The notes beneath the pieces were generated by a model, which was given only the letters and a program-made list of their open reading frames with translations, made no database searches and was not told the origin of the DNA. Source: Lederbergia galactosidilytica (lineage in GTDB: Bacteria > Bacillota > Bacilli > Bacillales > Bacillaceae_C). From it: 39,901 bases of DNA. Positions 25,289 through 33,429 of the stretch are shown here, in pieces (within the stretch, counting starts at the first letter, position 1; each line of letters begins with the position of its first letter). The position numbers and the translations under genes were made by a program. The stretch is taken from contig NZ_JAGGKH010000029.1 in the NCBI RefSeq assembly GCF_017873565.1, forward strand, positions 1 through 39,901. Reading direction: 5' to 3'.

Positions 25289-25361
25289 TTTAGAATCTCC
25301 ATTTATCTCCATTTACCTGGCAGGGTATATTTTAAACTAAAAATAATCCGTGATCCCGCTG

Positions 25362-25607
25362 CTAATTTGGCTTGGGATTCAACAAGTTCAAGATTCGCAC
25401 CGGATCAAATCCAAAAACCCATTCTCCATTTATATTAGTCTGGGGAACGGAGAATCTTCGTGTCTTCCCGATTAATTTTATTAATTCTATCGAGTGAAGA
25501 TCGATATTGACTTCCTTATATTCGATATTTATATTGGTTAAAAAATCCCTAACCATCCCACACACTGGACACATCGTGGTAGTAAAAAGTGTGATATCTT
25601 GATTCAT
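25362..25607 (-). CDS. glutaredoxin-like thiol-disulfide protein
   Basis: An 81-residue glutaredoxin-fold protein with an intact active site CPVC at 13-16 and the cis-proline region VPQTNINGEW. It is shorter than classical glutaredoxins and resembles small Bacillus NrdH/YruB-like redoxins. It is probably cytoplasmic. It lies in the sulfur operon behind DUF302 and rhodanese genes, so a role in reducing protein persulfides or mixed disulfides is plausible but inferred. Confidence 0.85.
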   Translation of the reverse strand: MNQDITLFTTTMCPVCGMVRDFLTNINIEYKEVNIDLHSIELIKLIGKTRRFSVPQTNINGEWVFGFDPVRILNLLNPKPN

Positions 25608-25680
25608 TCTACATGCCTCTACTTCTTATATTTGTTTAAGTCCACAATTATTAAGTCATTCTCTTGTTTTATTAATAGGA

Positions 25681-26067
25681 TTATCTGCTTTTCTCGATAC
25701 AAGCAATCAATCTCTTCTCAATATCAGCTGCAACTTCCTGTATAGATTCATCTTCAACCATTTGGATTAGAACAGTAGGCCTTGGCATTCCGATTTTCGT
25801 TTTTCCATGTTTATCATTGTATACAACAATTTTACAAGGTAGAAAATATCCAATAAGTTGATTTGCTGATAAAACACTTTGTGCTTCTTTTGGATTACAT
25901 ACCTCTAAAATAGTAAAAGGATTTTCTAATTCAAATCCTTTATTTTCCAATGTTTCTTGAACATTAAACTGCCATTGCACACCAAACTTTTCTTCCTTTA
26001 AATTCTTTTCAAGCGATTGTATCGCTTCATCGATTGATTTTGGCGTCTCTATGGTATAATGAAACAC
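25681..26067 (-). CDS. DUF302 family protein
   Basis: A 128-residue DUF302 protein: YTIETPKSIDEAIQSLEKNL at the N-terminus, LEVCNPKEA in the middle and YFLPCKIVVY, with two cysteines at typical places. The start is GTG 26067 with AAGGAGATGG four bases upstream. The family is often found near sulfur or metal genes, but its biochemical function is unknown. It is part of the CstR-type operon here. Confidence 0.85.
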   Translation of the reverse strand: MFHYTIETPKSIDEAIQSLEKNLKEEKFGVQWQFNVQETLENKGFELENPFTILEVCNPKEAQSVLSANQLIGYFLPCKIVVYNDKHGKTKIGMPRPTVLIQMVEDESIQEVAADIEKRLIACIEKSR

Positions 26068-26144
26068 GCTACCATCTCCTTAAGTTAACATATAGGTACA
26101 GCAAAAGTTTTTAACAAGATTTGCTGAGTCAAAACTTCTTAGTT

Positions 26145-26444
26145 TCACTTAGTTTTACCATTCCAGTTATTCATTCCCCCAACCATGTCTTCCACGTTAT
26201 ATCCCAATGCTTCTAGTAATCCACATGCGGCTTTACTTCGATTTCCCGATTGACAGGTAATAATATAACTTTTATCTTTATCTAGTTCGTCTTTACGTAA
26301 AGCTAGCTGACCTAAGGGGATATGTTTAGCACCAGGGATTTTTCCAGTTGCTATTTCATTATTTTCACGAACATCAATAATGTTAACTTCTTCACCATTC
26401 CGAAGATGTTTTGCTATTTCATCGGGTGTTACTTGTTTTACCAT
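26145..26444 (-). CDS. single-domain rhodanese (sulfurtransferase)
   Basis: A 99-residue rhodanese. The active-site cysteine is Cys64 in ITCQSGNRS, with the usual IIDVREN and IPGAKHIPL. It carries sulfane sulfur as a cysteine persulfide and passes it between carriers in the cytoplasm. Start ATG 26444 has AAAGGAAG upstream. It is one of four small separate rhodanese genes in this block. Confidence 0.93.
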   Translation of the reverse strand: MVKQVTPDEIAKHLRNGEEVNIIDVRENNEIATGKIPGAKHIPLGQLALRKDELDKDKSYIITCQSGNRSKAACGLLEALGYNVEDMVGGMNNWNGKTK

Positions 26445-26459
26445 GACTGTCTTCCTTTC

Positions 26460-26819
26460 CTAAAACCAAGCACTCATGCCACCTTTAACATTGTAAATCT
26501 TTTGGAAGCCATATTTCTTAAGCATTTTTGCAGCTTTGCTACTCCTCATTCCACTTTGACAAATGACAACAACCTCTTTTTCCTTATCTAATGTATCTGC
26601 TTTACTAAACAGATTAGAAAGTGGAATATTTTTAAAAGGCTTGCGGTGATTTGCTTTAAATTCACCAGGTGTCCGGACATCAATAAATTGCACATTATCA
26701 TCCTTGAATTTATCTTTAGCTTCTTGAACACTTATATTCGTAATACCCTTTATTGGTTTAAAACGACTAATAAAAAATGCCATAATTATCATTAATAAAA
26801 TCCATTCAATCAGCCCCAT
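26460..26819 (-). CDS. membrane-anchored rhodanese
   Basis: A 119-residue protein with an N-terminal membrane span (about 3-18) followed by a rhodanese domain; the active cysteine is Cys87 in VVICQSGMRS. The anchor would hold the sulfur carrier at the membrane with the domain on the cytoplasmic side, near a quinone- or transport-linked partner. Start ATG 26819 has TAGGGGT upstream. It lies 15 bases before the next rhodanese gene. Confidence 0.92.
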   Translation of the reverse strand: MGLIEWILLMIIMAFFISRFKPIKGITNISVQEAKDKFKDDNVQFIDVRTPGEFKANHRKPFKNIPLSNLFSKADTLDKEKEVVVICQSGMRSSKAAKMLKKYGFQKIYNVKGGMSAWF

Positions 26820-26864
26820 TTTTTTACCCCTATCTTTTTAATTTTGTAAGGAAAACAGAAAAAA

Positions 26865-27161
26865 TCACTCTGTTTCTCCTTCCCATTCAAGCATACCTCC
26901 AACCATATTTGTTACGTTATGCCCCAATTGATGTAAATACTGACATGCATTAGCACTTCTTCCACCTGAACGACATACGATGTAATAATGTTCATTTTTA
27001 TCTAATTCATTTATGCGGTCAGAAATTTGATCGAGTGGAAGATGAATGGCATTTGGAATTTTACCTGCGGCTACCTCTTCGTCTTCCCTAACATCAATAA
27101 TCTTTAATCTTTCCCTAGCATGAAGTTTATCTTCTAATTCTTTTGCTGTAATTTCTCTCAA
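26865..27161 (-). CDS. single-domain rhodanese
   Basis: About 98 residues with the active cysteine in IVCRSGGRS (Cys63 from the chosen start). The frame is open to 27233, but TTGGAGG at about 27170-27176 is spaced for TTG 27161, which gives the same length as the neighbouring rhodanese. The upstream part of the longer reading also covers the CstR-type palindrome 27190-27205, so it is unlikely to be coding. Confidence 0.9.
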   Translation of the reverse strand: MREITAKELEDKLHARERLKIIDVREDEEVAAGKIPNAIHLPLDQISDRINELDKNEHYYIVCRSGGRSANACQYLHQLGHNVTNMVGGMLEWEGETE

Positions 27162-27189
27162 GTTAAAAACCTCCAAACAACTTTCCATA

Positions 27190-27205
27190 ATACCCATATG
27201 GGTAT
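27190..27205 (-). promoter_or_regulatory. CstR-type operator, perfect palindrome
   Basis: ATACCC-ATAT-GGGTAT, 29 bases before the chosen start of the rhodanese gene. It overlaps a possible -10 TATTAT on the minus strand. It matches the ATACCC-N4-GGGTAT pattern of S. aureus CstR sites. Confidence 0.8.
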
Positions 27206-27259
27206 ATATAAGATAAAAAGAAAAGTTCATCAACTCTTCCTTTAGCTGAATTGCTGAAC

Positions 27260-27520
27260 TTATCTGCTTCTAACTAATAAATCAACTGCTTCTTTCACTA
27301 TTTGCTCTGTGCTTTCACCATTTTCAATATTTTCTCGAACACATTGTTCTAAGTTCATACTAACAATCAAACCAATCGTACGATCAATTGCACTTCGTGA
27401 GGCCGATAACTGAGTAATAACTTCTTTACAATCTTGATTCTTTTCAATCATACTCAATACACCTTTAATTTGCCCTTCAATCCGTTTTAATCGATTGACA
27501 ACTGCTTTATCATATTCCAT
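27260..27520 (-). CDS. cstR: CstR-type persulfide-sensing repressor (CsoR family)
   Basis: An 86-residue helical CsoR/DUF156 protein. The sensing cysteines are Cys31 (NQDCKEV) and Cys60 (NLEQC), the same numbers as in S. aureus CstR. The histidine that CsoR uses for copper, four residues before the second cysteine, is Asn56 here, which argues against copper sensing. Persulfide would crosslink the two cysteines and release DNA. B. subtilis YrkD is a relative. It follows the degenerate rhodanese gene by six bases and lies between two operators of the expected form. Confidence 0.9.
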   Translation of the reverse strand: MEYDKAVVNRLKRIEGQIKGVLSMIEKNQDCKEVITQLSASRSAIDRTIGLIVSMNLEQCVRENIENGESTEQIVKEAVDLLVRSR

Positions 27521-27526
27521 TTATTA

Positions 27527-27877
27527 TCACTCCTTGTCTCTACACGGGCAGTTACTTATTTGATAACTGGTAATATCATATCCCTTGCTCAATAAATATC
27601 TTATCCCTAAATGAAGCTCAAGGCGATCATTTGCTATCACATGAAGTTTTTTCCGTGGGATTTCTTGCTTAAATCTTTTTAAATATGCATAAGGGATTCG
27701 CATATCGCTTTGACGATGATGAATATCGATATTATAGCTCCTTATATCTAAAACAACAGTGCTACTCTTATCATGACCGGTTTTTTTACAAGGGATACCA
27801 AGAACAGGAAAGTGTCTTTTATATAATATTATACATAAAAATAAGCCAACAACAATGAATATAACATAAGTACTCAT
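27527..27877 (-). CDS. membrane-anchored degenerate rhodanese-like protein
   Basis: A 116-residue protein with an N-terminal membrane span (about 3-20) and a rhodanese-like domain. The expected Cys loop (VICxSGxRS) is replaced by VIANDRLELHLG, so the active-site cysteine is absent. A CxC pair remains at the C-terminal end (NCPCRDKE) and one cysteine follows the span (GIPCKK). The start ATG 27877 has AAAGGTGG upstream; a longer reading from GTG 27886 covers that site. It is the first gene of the cstR unit. It may be a sensor or scaffold rather than an enzyme; function unknown. Confidence 0.75.
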   Translation of the reverse strand: MSTYVIFIVVGLFLCIILYKRHFPVLGIPCKKTGHDKSSTVVLDIRSYNIDIHHRQSDMRIPYAYLKRFKQEIPRKKLHVIANDRLELHLGIRYLLSKGYDITSYQISNCPCRDKE

Positions 27878-27909
27878 GTTTACCACCTTTATGAAAAAGG
27901 AAATACTTC

Positions 27910-27937
27910 ATTATACCTATCTGGGTATATATTCCAA
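27910..27937 (-). promoter_or_regulatory. promoter with CstR-type operator in its spacer (cstR unit)
   Basis: Minus strand TTGGAA, 16-base spacer, TATAAT. The palindrome ATACCC-AGAT-AGGTAT (27913-27928, one mismatch) overlies the spacer and -10 box, so bound CstR would block polymerase. It drives the unit running to the terminator 25005-25038 and gives autoregulation. Confidence 0.78.
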
Positions 27938-27976
27938 TTTTAAATGAGACTAAGACAAGAAGTGACAGACATTACA

Positions 27977-29674
27977 TTATTTAAAATTATATTCAGTAAC
28001 AATTTTCTCTCTCCCAGTTACTAAATCATTAAAATATTCGTAAAGATTAATACCTAGATAAGAGCCAGAGATATTAAAGACATTTGGATAACCTAAATTT
28101 TTCAAGGCAATGACCATATTATAGCTTCGTTGTCCTGAACGACAGTGAATATATACTGGTCTATCTTTTGGGATTTCATCCAAACGATTTCTAAATTCAC
28201 TTAACGGGATATTAATCGCATTTTTCAAATGTCCTGCATGGTATTCATTCTTCTCACGGGCATCGATAATAAAGGCGTTATTTTCAACTAGTTCACGAAC
28301 TTGGGAGACTTTTACTTCGCTATATCTTCCATCTAATTGATTTAAGGCTACAAGTGCTGCATGGTTGACAACATCCTTTGCTGTACCAAGCATAGGAGAA
28401 TATGTTAATTCTAAGTCTTTTAAATCTTCTAATGTTCCATTCATCATAATTATCGTTGCAATAACATCGATTCGTTTATCAACATTCCCCTTCCCGATCG
28501 CTTGTGCACCTAAAATTCTACCTGTTGGTGTTTCATAAACTAATTTAAAGTGCATAACATTACTATTTGGCATTAATCCCACCTTGTCACTAGGCATAAC
28601 ATAAACTGAATCATAACTACTGCCTGCAGCTTCTGCCGTTCTTGCATTTAATCCGGTTGATGCTGCATTTAAGGTAAATAGATGAATGGAAGATGATCCA
28701 ATCACACCTAAGTTTCGACTTGGTATGCCATAAATATGATCAGCTACCGCTCTTGCTTGTTTTTGTGCTGGTCCAGCTAAAGCTAACCGTGTTGGTTTAT
28801 GCAATAATCGATGATACACTTCAATCGCATCTCCAACAGCATAAATATTAGAATCACTTGTTAAATAATTAGCATTTACCTTAATCGCACCAGTTTCGCC
28901 AATTTCCAAATCAGCGTCTTCTGCTAGTTTCGTTTCAGGTCGTACACCAATCCCTAAAACAACTGCTTGGGCATCGATTTTTTTGCCTGATCCAGTTTCG
29001 ATAAACCCTTCACCAATTTTAGCTAAACCATCATTCACTATTAGATCCACGCCATTGTCCACCATTTCCTTATGGAGGATTTGGGCCATATCATAGTCAA
29101 ATGGAGTCATAATTTGATTAGCAAATTCTACTAAGGATACGTTGTAACCAGCTAAAGCTAGGTTTTCCGCCACTTCAACCCCGATAAAGCCTCCGCCAAT
29201 TACAGCAATTTCTTTAATAGCCTTTTCTTTTATATAACTATTTAACTGTTGAATATCTACTACATTTCGGACGGTAAATACATTTGGATTATTTATGCCC
29301 TCGATCCTATTAGGGCGAATAGGTGCTGCACCAGGAGAGAGGATTAGCTTGTCATAAGCCTCTTCATAAGTAGTATCAGAAACCAAATCCTTCACTGTAA
29401 TTGTTTTTTCTGCACGGTTAATCTTGATTACTTCACTATTAACTCTAGCTTCAATATCGTAACGTTTTTTAAACGTTTCTGGACTTATTAATACCAATGA
29501 CTCACTATTTTCAACGACGCCACTTAAATGATAGGGTAATGAACAGTTAGAAAATGATACATGTGGTCCTTTATCAAACATGATTATTTCTGCACTTTCA
29601 TCTAATCTACGAACCCTTGCAGCAGCAGATGCTCCCCCTGCCACTCCACCAACTACTAAAATTCGCTTTGTCAT
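27977..29674 (-). CDS. CoA-disulfide reductase / persulfide reductase with rhodanese domain (CoADR-Rhd)
   Basis: A 565-residue flavoprotein. FAD motif GGVAGGASAAARVRRL starts at residue 9, the redox cysteine is Cys44 in SFSNCSLPYH, the NAD motif is GGGFIGVEVAENLA near 160, and the C-terminal rhodanese has Cys511 in CRSGQRS. Such enzymes reduce CoA persulfides, polysulfides or CoA disulfide with NAD(P)H. Start ATG 29674 has GAAGGAGAG upstream. It lies 56 bases behind TauE and is part of the reactive-sulfur block. Confidence 0.93.
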   Translation of the reverse strand: MTKRILVVGGVAGGASAAARVRRLDESAEIIMFDKGPHVSFSNCSLPYHLSGVVENSESLVLISPETFKKRYDIEARVNSEVIKINRAEKTITVKDLVSDTTYEEAYDKLILSPGAAPIRPNRIEGINNPNVFTVRNVVDIQQLNSYIKEKAIKEIAVIGGGFIGVEVAENLALAGYNVSLVEFANQIMTPFDYDMAQILHKEMVDNGVDLIVNDGLAKIGEGFIETGSGKKIDAQAVVLGIGVRPETKLAEDADLEIGETGAIKVNANYLTSDSNIYAVGDAIEVYHRLLHKPTRLALAGPAQKQARAVADHIYGIPSRNLGVIGSSSIHLFTLNAASTGLNARTAEAAGSSYDSVYVMPSDKVGLMPNSNVMHFKLVYETPTGRILGAQAIGKGNVDKRIDVIATIIMMNGTLEDLKDLELTYSPMLGTAKDVVNHAALVALNQLDGRYSEVKVSQVRELVENNAFIIDAREKNEYHAGHLKNAINIPLSEFRNRLDEIPKDRPVYIHCRSGQRSYNMVIALKNLGYPNVFNISGSYLGINLYEYFNDLVTGREKIVTEYNFK

Positions 29675-29730
29675 GGTATTACTCTCCTTCTTACTTTAAT
29701 TTAATTTAATCTACCTTGCCTTTAATTTAA

Positions 29731-30510
29731 TTAAACTAAAATATCAACCCAAATCTTTACTGCAGTGCCTGCAATCATAAGTGCTAAAATAACTTGTAAA
29801 ATTCGTGTATCCATGTTTTTACCAGCTTTTGCTCCAAGTGGCGCTGCTAGTAGGCTTGCCACAATCATAATTATTGCTGGCCAATAATCTACTTGACCAG
29901 TAACAAGTTTACCTACACTACCTCCAATGGAGGAAATAAATGTTACAGCTAGACTTGTTGCAATGGTCATTCGTGTTGGAATGTGTAGGACTGTTAACAT
30001 AATTGGTACGAGAAGAAATCCACCTGCTGCTCCAACTATACCAGACGCTATTCCTACAACTAAAGCTAAGACTACTGCTAGTGACTTGTGAAAAGTCACA
30101 TCATTTAATGGCATATCATCTACTTGTTTTTTCGGAATAAACATCATCACAGCAGCAATAACAGCTAGAGTACCATACACGATATTTACTGCTTGTTCGG
30201 ATAAATAGCTTGATCCATAACTACCAATTAAGCTGCCGATTAAGATCGCTCCACCCATATAAATGATGAGTTGTTTGTTTAGGTAACCACCTTTTCGATA
30301 GGCCCATACTCCTGCAATCGAAGCAAACAATACTTGTATTGCACTAATTCCAGAAACTTCATGGGCCGTAAACGCAACTAGACCGAATAATGGTGGAATA
30401 TACAAGAGCATTGGGTATTTAATAATCGAGCCACCAACACCCAGCATACCTGATAAAAAAGAACCAATAAATCCAATTGCAAATACTACGATGATAAATG
30501 ATAAATCCAT
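29731..30510 (-). CDS. TauE/SafE family sulfur-compound exporter
   Basis: A 259-residue TSUP permease with seven or eight spans and two internal repeats (GMLGVGGSIIKYPMLLYIP and VGAAGGFLLVPIMLTVLHIP). Homologues in cst/yrk clusters (B. subtilis YrkJ) are thought to export sulfite or thiosulfate made from persulfide. Start ATG 30510 has AAGAAGGTAG upstream. The 254-base gap before it holds only a weak operator-like stretch. Confidence 0.9.
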   Translation of the reverse strand: MDLSFIIVVFAIGFIGSFLSGMLGVGGSIIKYPMLLYIPPLFGLVAFTAHEVSGISAIQVLFASIAGVWAYRKGGYLNKQLIIYMGGAILIGSLIGSYGSSYLSEQAVNIVYGTLAVIAAVMMFIPKKQVDDMPLNDVTFHKSLAVVLALVVGIASGIVGAAGGFLLVPIMLTVLHIPTRMTIATSLAVTFISSIGGSVGKLVTGQVDYWPAIIMIVASLLAAPLGAKAGKNMDTRILQVILALMIAGTAVKIWVDILV

Positions 30511-30764
30511 GTATCTACCTTCTTTCTACACTTAAAACGGAATTTCTCAAAAGTTGAAATTCGCCAAAATCCCTCTTACCTAGGGTATCATTTCAACCTT
30601 AGTCCGATTTTGATTGCAAAGTTGTTGCGAGACTTATAGGGAGAAACATTTAGAGCAATAGCTTTGAGTCTGTTGCCGTTCTTGACGACTTTCCTAGAAT
30701 GGATTCATTCATTTTCCAGCTATTTTGTTGTTGAACATTATTGAACAACTTTTTTTAGGGCTTA

Positions 30765-30992
30765 TTATGCTTTTTGAATATAGAAATATAGAATGCCTTC
30801 TTCTGTTTTTTGTTCTAATAACCTATGGCCACCTCCCTTTGCCCATGCTGGGATATCGCTTAAAGCACCTTTATCCGTGGTAAGTACTTCAAGGACTTCA
30901 CCAGAGTTAATCGTGTCTATTGCTTTTTTGGTTTTAACAACCGGCATGGGACATGCAAAACCTTTTGCATCTACTGTTTTTGTAATGTTCAT
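30765..30992 (-). CDS. TusA-like sulfur carrier protein
   Basis: A 75-residue TusA protein. The sulfur-carrying cysteine is Cys14 in GFACPMPVVKTKKAI. It accepts persulfide sulfur and hands it on in the cytoplasm. Start ATG 30992 has AAAGGAGT upstream. It corresponds to B. subtilis YrkI in position. Confidence 0.93.
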   Translation of the reverse strand: MNITKTVDAKGFACPMPVVKTKKAIDTINSGEVLEVLTTDKGALSDIPAWAKGGGHRLLEQKTEEGILYFYIQKA

Positions 30993-31125
30993 AGCAATTA
31001 CTCCTTTACTAATTTTTTGTTTGACCTAAGTTGAATGATCACTAAACGTAATGTTTGATCAATTGATTTTGCGGTTAGCAAACTTTTTTAAATATCCTCG
31101 GATATCAGGATTTATTAATCCAGAA

Positions 31126-32253
31126 CTATCTAACCGCACAACGGTTAGGCCCAATTTCCATTTCAGTTTGTTCGTCATTGTCAGGATGGATTTTCCCCAT
31201 GTTAACTTGACGAATTTGTTCGTAAGCATTTGGTTGTGGTGGTAAATTGTCTGTAACCGTATGACGGAATTCCTCTTCGTCTTCGATGTTTAGACCGTGG
31301 TTTTCTTTATAAAGATCACCAAGTTGTCTTGCCACTGTACCATTTTCATTTAACTCATCGATAATCATGAAATGGGCAGGTAATACCACTAAGTCTTCCG
31401 CTAGTGCACGATATCGGGAATATAATGTTTCTCTCAAATCTCCCACCCAATCTTCTGCAAATCCTGCTAAATCTGGACGACCAATCGAGTCGATAAATAA
31501 TATATCCCCTGTCAATAAGAACTGGTTATCAATGACAAAAGAGGAAGAACCAACTGTATGACCTGGTGAATATAGTGCACTCACATTAATTTGAGTTGCA
31601 CCGATTTTTAAGTTTAAGCCATCTGTGAGTGGTGTATAATCGAACACTACTTCTGTCGCATCTTTTGGTGGTAAATAGTACGTTGCCCCTGTTTCAACTG
31701 CGATATGACGTCCACCTGAAATATGGTCCGCATGTAAGTGTGTATCAAACACATACTTGATCTTTACATCTTTTTCTTTTGCGAAATTTATAAATACATC
31801 TGTAAATCGCACTGCGTCAAAAATTGCAGCTTCCCCCTCTGAAATTACCATATAAGAAAGGCACCCTTTTCCTAAGCGAACAAATTGGTATAGCTCCCCA
31901 CCATTTTCTAAATCCGCTACTTTTACAGGCTCTAAATGGCTACTCCAAGATTTCATCCCACCTTCAAGGTAAGCTACTTCTCGACCAGCTTCAGATAGCA
32001 TTTCCGCTACCATGACTGAAGATCCTTCCTTAGCACATACAACTAATACTTCCTTATCTGTAGGTAGTTTTGGTAGAATTTCTTCTACCCCATCTAATAA
32101 TTCAAAGTAAGGAATATTTAAATATTCGAATTTGTGGCCTTCAATTTTCCAATCTGCAAATGCATCTGCATTACGTACATCCAAAATAAAAAGTTCTTCA
32201 TTTTCAATTACTTTCCTAGCAATTTGTGATGCTGTCCATTTATTTACAGTCAT
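31126..32253 (-). CDS. rhodanese - metallo-beta-lactamase protein (YrkH type, persulfide dioxygenase-like)
   Basis: A 375-residue protein with an N-terminal rhodanese domain (about 5-108, Cys73 in VVCAKEGSS) and a metallo-beta-lactamase domain: THLHADH at 171-177, His232 in SPGHTVGS and Asp250 in LTGDILFID. This pattern fits the glyoxalase II/persulfide dioxygenase group that oxidises thiol persulfides to sulfite. The rhodanese lies in front of the MBL domain, opposite to S. aureus CstB but like B. subtilis YrkH. A cysteine sits four residues from the end. Confidence 0.9.
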   Translation of the reverse strand: MTVNKWTASQIARKVIENEELFILDVRNADAFADWKIEGHKFEYLNIPYFELLDGVEEILPKLPTDKEVLVVCAKEGSSVMVAEMLSEAGREVAYLEGGMKSWSSHLEPVKVADLENGGELYQFVRLGKGCLSYMVISEGEAAIFDAVRFTDVFINFAKEKDVKIKYVFDTHLHADHISGGRHIAVETGATYYLPPKDATEVVFDYTPLTDGLNLKIGATQINVSALYSPGHTVGSSSFVIDNQFLLTGDILFIDSIGRPDLAGFAEDWVGDLRETLYSRYRALAEDLVVLPAHFMIIDELNENGTVARQLGDLYKENHGLNIEDEEEFRHTVTDNLPPQPNAYEQIRQVNMGKIHPDNDEQTEMEIGPNRCAVR

Positions 32254-32290
32254 TTTTTACCCCCCTCGGTATATTCGAGCCGATTTTTTT

Positions 32291-32313
32291 GCAGTGGGGA
32301 TTTGCCCCACTGC
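32291..32313 (-). other. intercistronic hairpin between dsrE and rhodanese-MBL genes
   Basis: A perfect 9-bp GC-rich stem GCAGTGGGG / CCCCACTGC with a 5-base loop. It has no T-run on the minus strand, so it is not a terminator; it may set mRNA processing or stability within the operon. Confidence 0.55.
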
Positions 32314-32331
32314 ATAAAGTTCTCAATCACA

Positions 32332-32727
32332 TTAGAAAGTTAATGTTGGTGCAGCATCTTTAGCGAATTCTAGGAATGTTACAGCTCCACCAACTTCAAT
32401 TCCATCTACAAAATCTTCTTTAGTTAAACCCATAACATCCATAGTCATTTGGCATGCAATAAATTTAACACCCAGTTCTTGCGCCATTTCTACTAGTTGT
32501 GGAATGTTTGGAACATTTGCTTTTTCGAAGCCTTCAGCGAAATGCTCTTTTCCGGCGGGCATTTCTAGATTATGCATTGCTTGTTTATGAATTAAGTTTA
32601 AACCTTCAAAAGTGAAGAAAATTTGTACCTCTTTTTCTGAAGCTCCTGCTGCAGTTGCGATATTGAATACTTTGTATGCATCAAACACTCCACCATTTGC
32701 TGCAATAATAGCTACTTTTTCTGACAT
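32332..32727 (-). CDS. DsrE/DsrF-like sulfur-relay protein (YrkE type)
   Basis: A 131-residue DsrE-family protein. The conserved cysteine is Cys92 in KFIACQMTMDVMG. It resembles B. subtilis YrkE. Such proteins exchange persulfide sulfur with TusA. Start ATG 32727 has AGGAGG upstream, 12 bases behind the TusA-rhodanese gene, so the two are co-transcribed. Confidence 0.9.
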   Translation of the reverse strand: MSEKVAIIAANGGVFDAYKVFNIATAAGASEKEVQIFFTFEGLNLIHKQAMHNLEMPAGKEHFAEGFEKANVPNIPQLVEMAQELGVKFIACQMTMDVMGLTKEDFVDGIEVGGAVTFLEFAKDAAPTLTF

Positions 32728-32739
32728 AATAAATTCCTC

Positions 32740-33291
32740 CTATACCTCTTTTGTTATTTTACCGTGCCACTCATTCATACCTGGTAGTACGTTATACACT
32801 TTTGTAAAACCATTGTTAGCTAAAAGTTGTGCCGCTAAATCTGAGCGTTTCCCTGTACGGCAAATCACATATATTTCTTGTTCCTGATCCAACTCATTAA
32901 TGCGAGATTCTAATTCTCCCATTGGAATCGACTTAGCACCATCAATATGACCAAATGCATATTCTGCTGCCTCACGAACGTCTAGAATTAATCCGTCACG
33001 TGATTCAATATCTTCTAGCGAAACAGTGCGTTCAAAGTTCTTTTCTACTTCTGGTTCACTAGATCCTTTGCGAATATAATGGTAAAGAATATCATCTTCT
33101 TCCACAGTTCCTAAATATTGGTGCCCTACAGATTTTGACCAAGCTGCTAAATCAGCCTTAGACCCTTTGTCTGTTGCTTGAATTTCCAATACTTGACCTT
33201 CTGCAAGATCGGTGATTGCTTTCTTTGTTCTCACAACTGGCATTGGACAAGCAATGCCCTTCGCATCTAATTGCATATCAGCCTGTATCAT
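32740..33291 (-). CDS. TusA-rhodanese fusion sulfurtransferase (YrkF type)
   Basis: A 183-residue fusion: TusA domain at 1-75 with Cys15 in GIACPMPVVRTKK, then a rhodanese domain at about 88-183 with Cys144 in VICRTGKRS. It can move sulfur between its two domains. It corresponds to B. subtilis YrkF and S. aureus CstA in type. Start ATG 33291 has GGAGG upstream. It heads the yrkFEH-like operon under the promoter/operator at 33430-33458. Confidence 0.93.
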   Translation of the reverse strand: MIQADMQLDAKGIACPMPVVRTKKAITDLAEGQVLEIQATDKGSKADLAAWSKSVGHQYLGTVEEDDILYHYIRKGSSEPEVEKNFERTVSLEDIESRDGLILDVREAAEYAFGHIDGAKSIPMGELESRINELDQEQEIYVICRTGKRSDLAAQLLANNGFTKVYNVLPGMNEWHGKITKEV

Positions 33292-33330
33292 TTTATTCCT
33301 CCTTCGGTTATTATAGCTTCGGTCATACGC

Positions 33331-33346
33331 ATACCCGCACGGGTAT
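33331..33346 (-). promoter_or_regulatory. CstR-type operator 2 in the TusA-rhodanese leader
   Basis: Perfect ATACCC-GCAC-GGGTAT palindrome 40 bases before the gene start and behind the leader hairpin 33361-33388. A TATAAT lies further down at about 33310, without a clear -35. Confidence 0.78.
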
Positions 33347-33360
33347 AATTTCCAGTGATA

Positions 33361-33388
33361 AAAAAGTCGTTTCTACAAACGACTTTTT
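33361..33388 (-). terminator. terminator-like hairpin in the TusA-rhodanese leader
   Basis: A perfect 12-bp stem AAAAAGTCGTTT / AAACGACTTTTT with loop CTAC, followed by T on the minus strand. It lies between the promoter 33430-33458 and the first gene. Confidence 0.65.
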
Positions 33389-33429
33389 GATTCCACGAAA
33401 TTCGTTCATGAAAACCAAATACAATTGTT

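Noticed and set aside
30575-30590. CstR-type operator before TauE (ATACCCTAGGTAAG on the minus strand)
   Set aside because: The second half is missing and spacing is wrong; no good promoter overlaps it.
30728-30757. Stem GTTGTT / AACAAC with T-run on the plus strand
   Set aside because: No plus-strand gene ends there and the stem is only six bases.
32254-32275. Operator-like ATACCG-AGGG-GGGTAA before the rhodanese-MBL gene
   Set aside because: It is mostly the ribosome site (GAGGGGGG) and only partly fits the palindrome.
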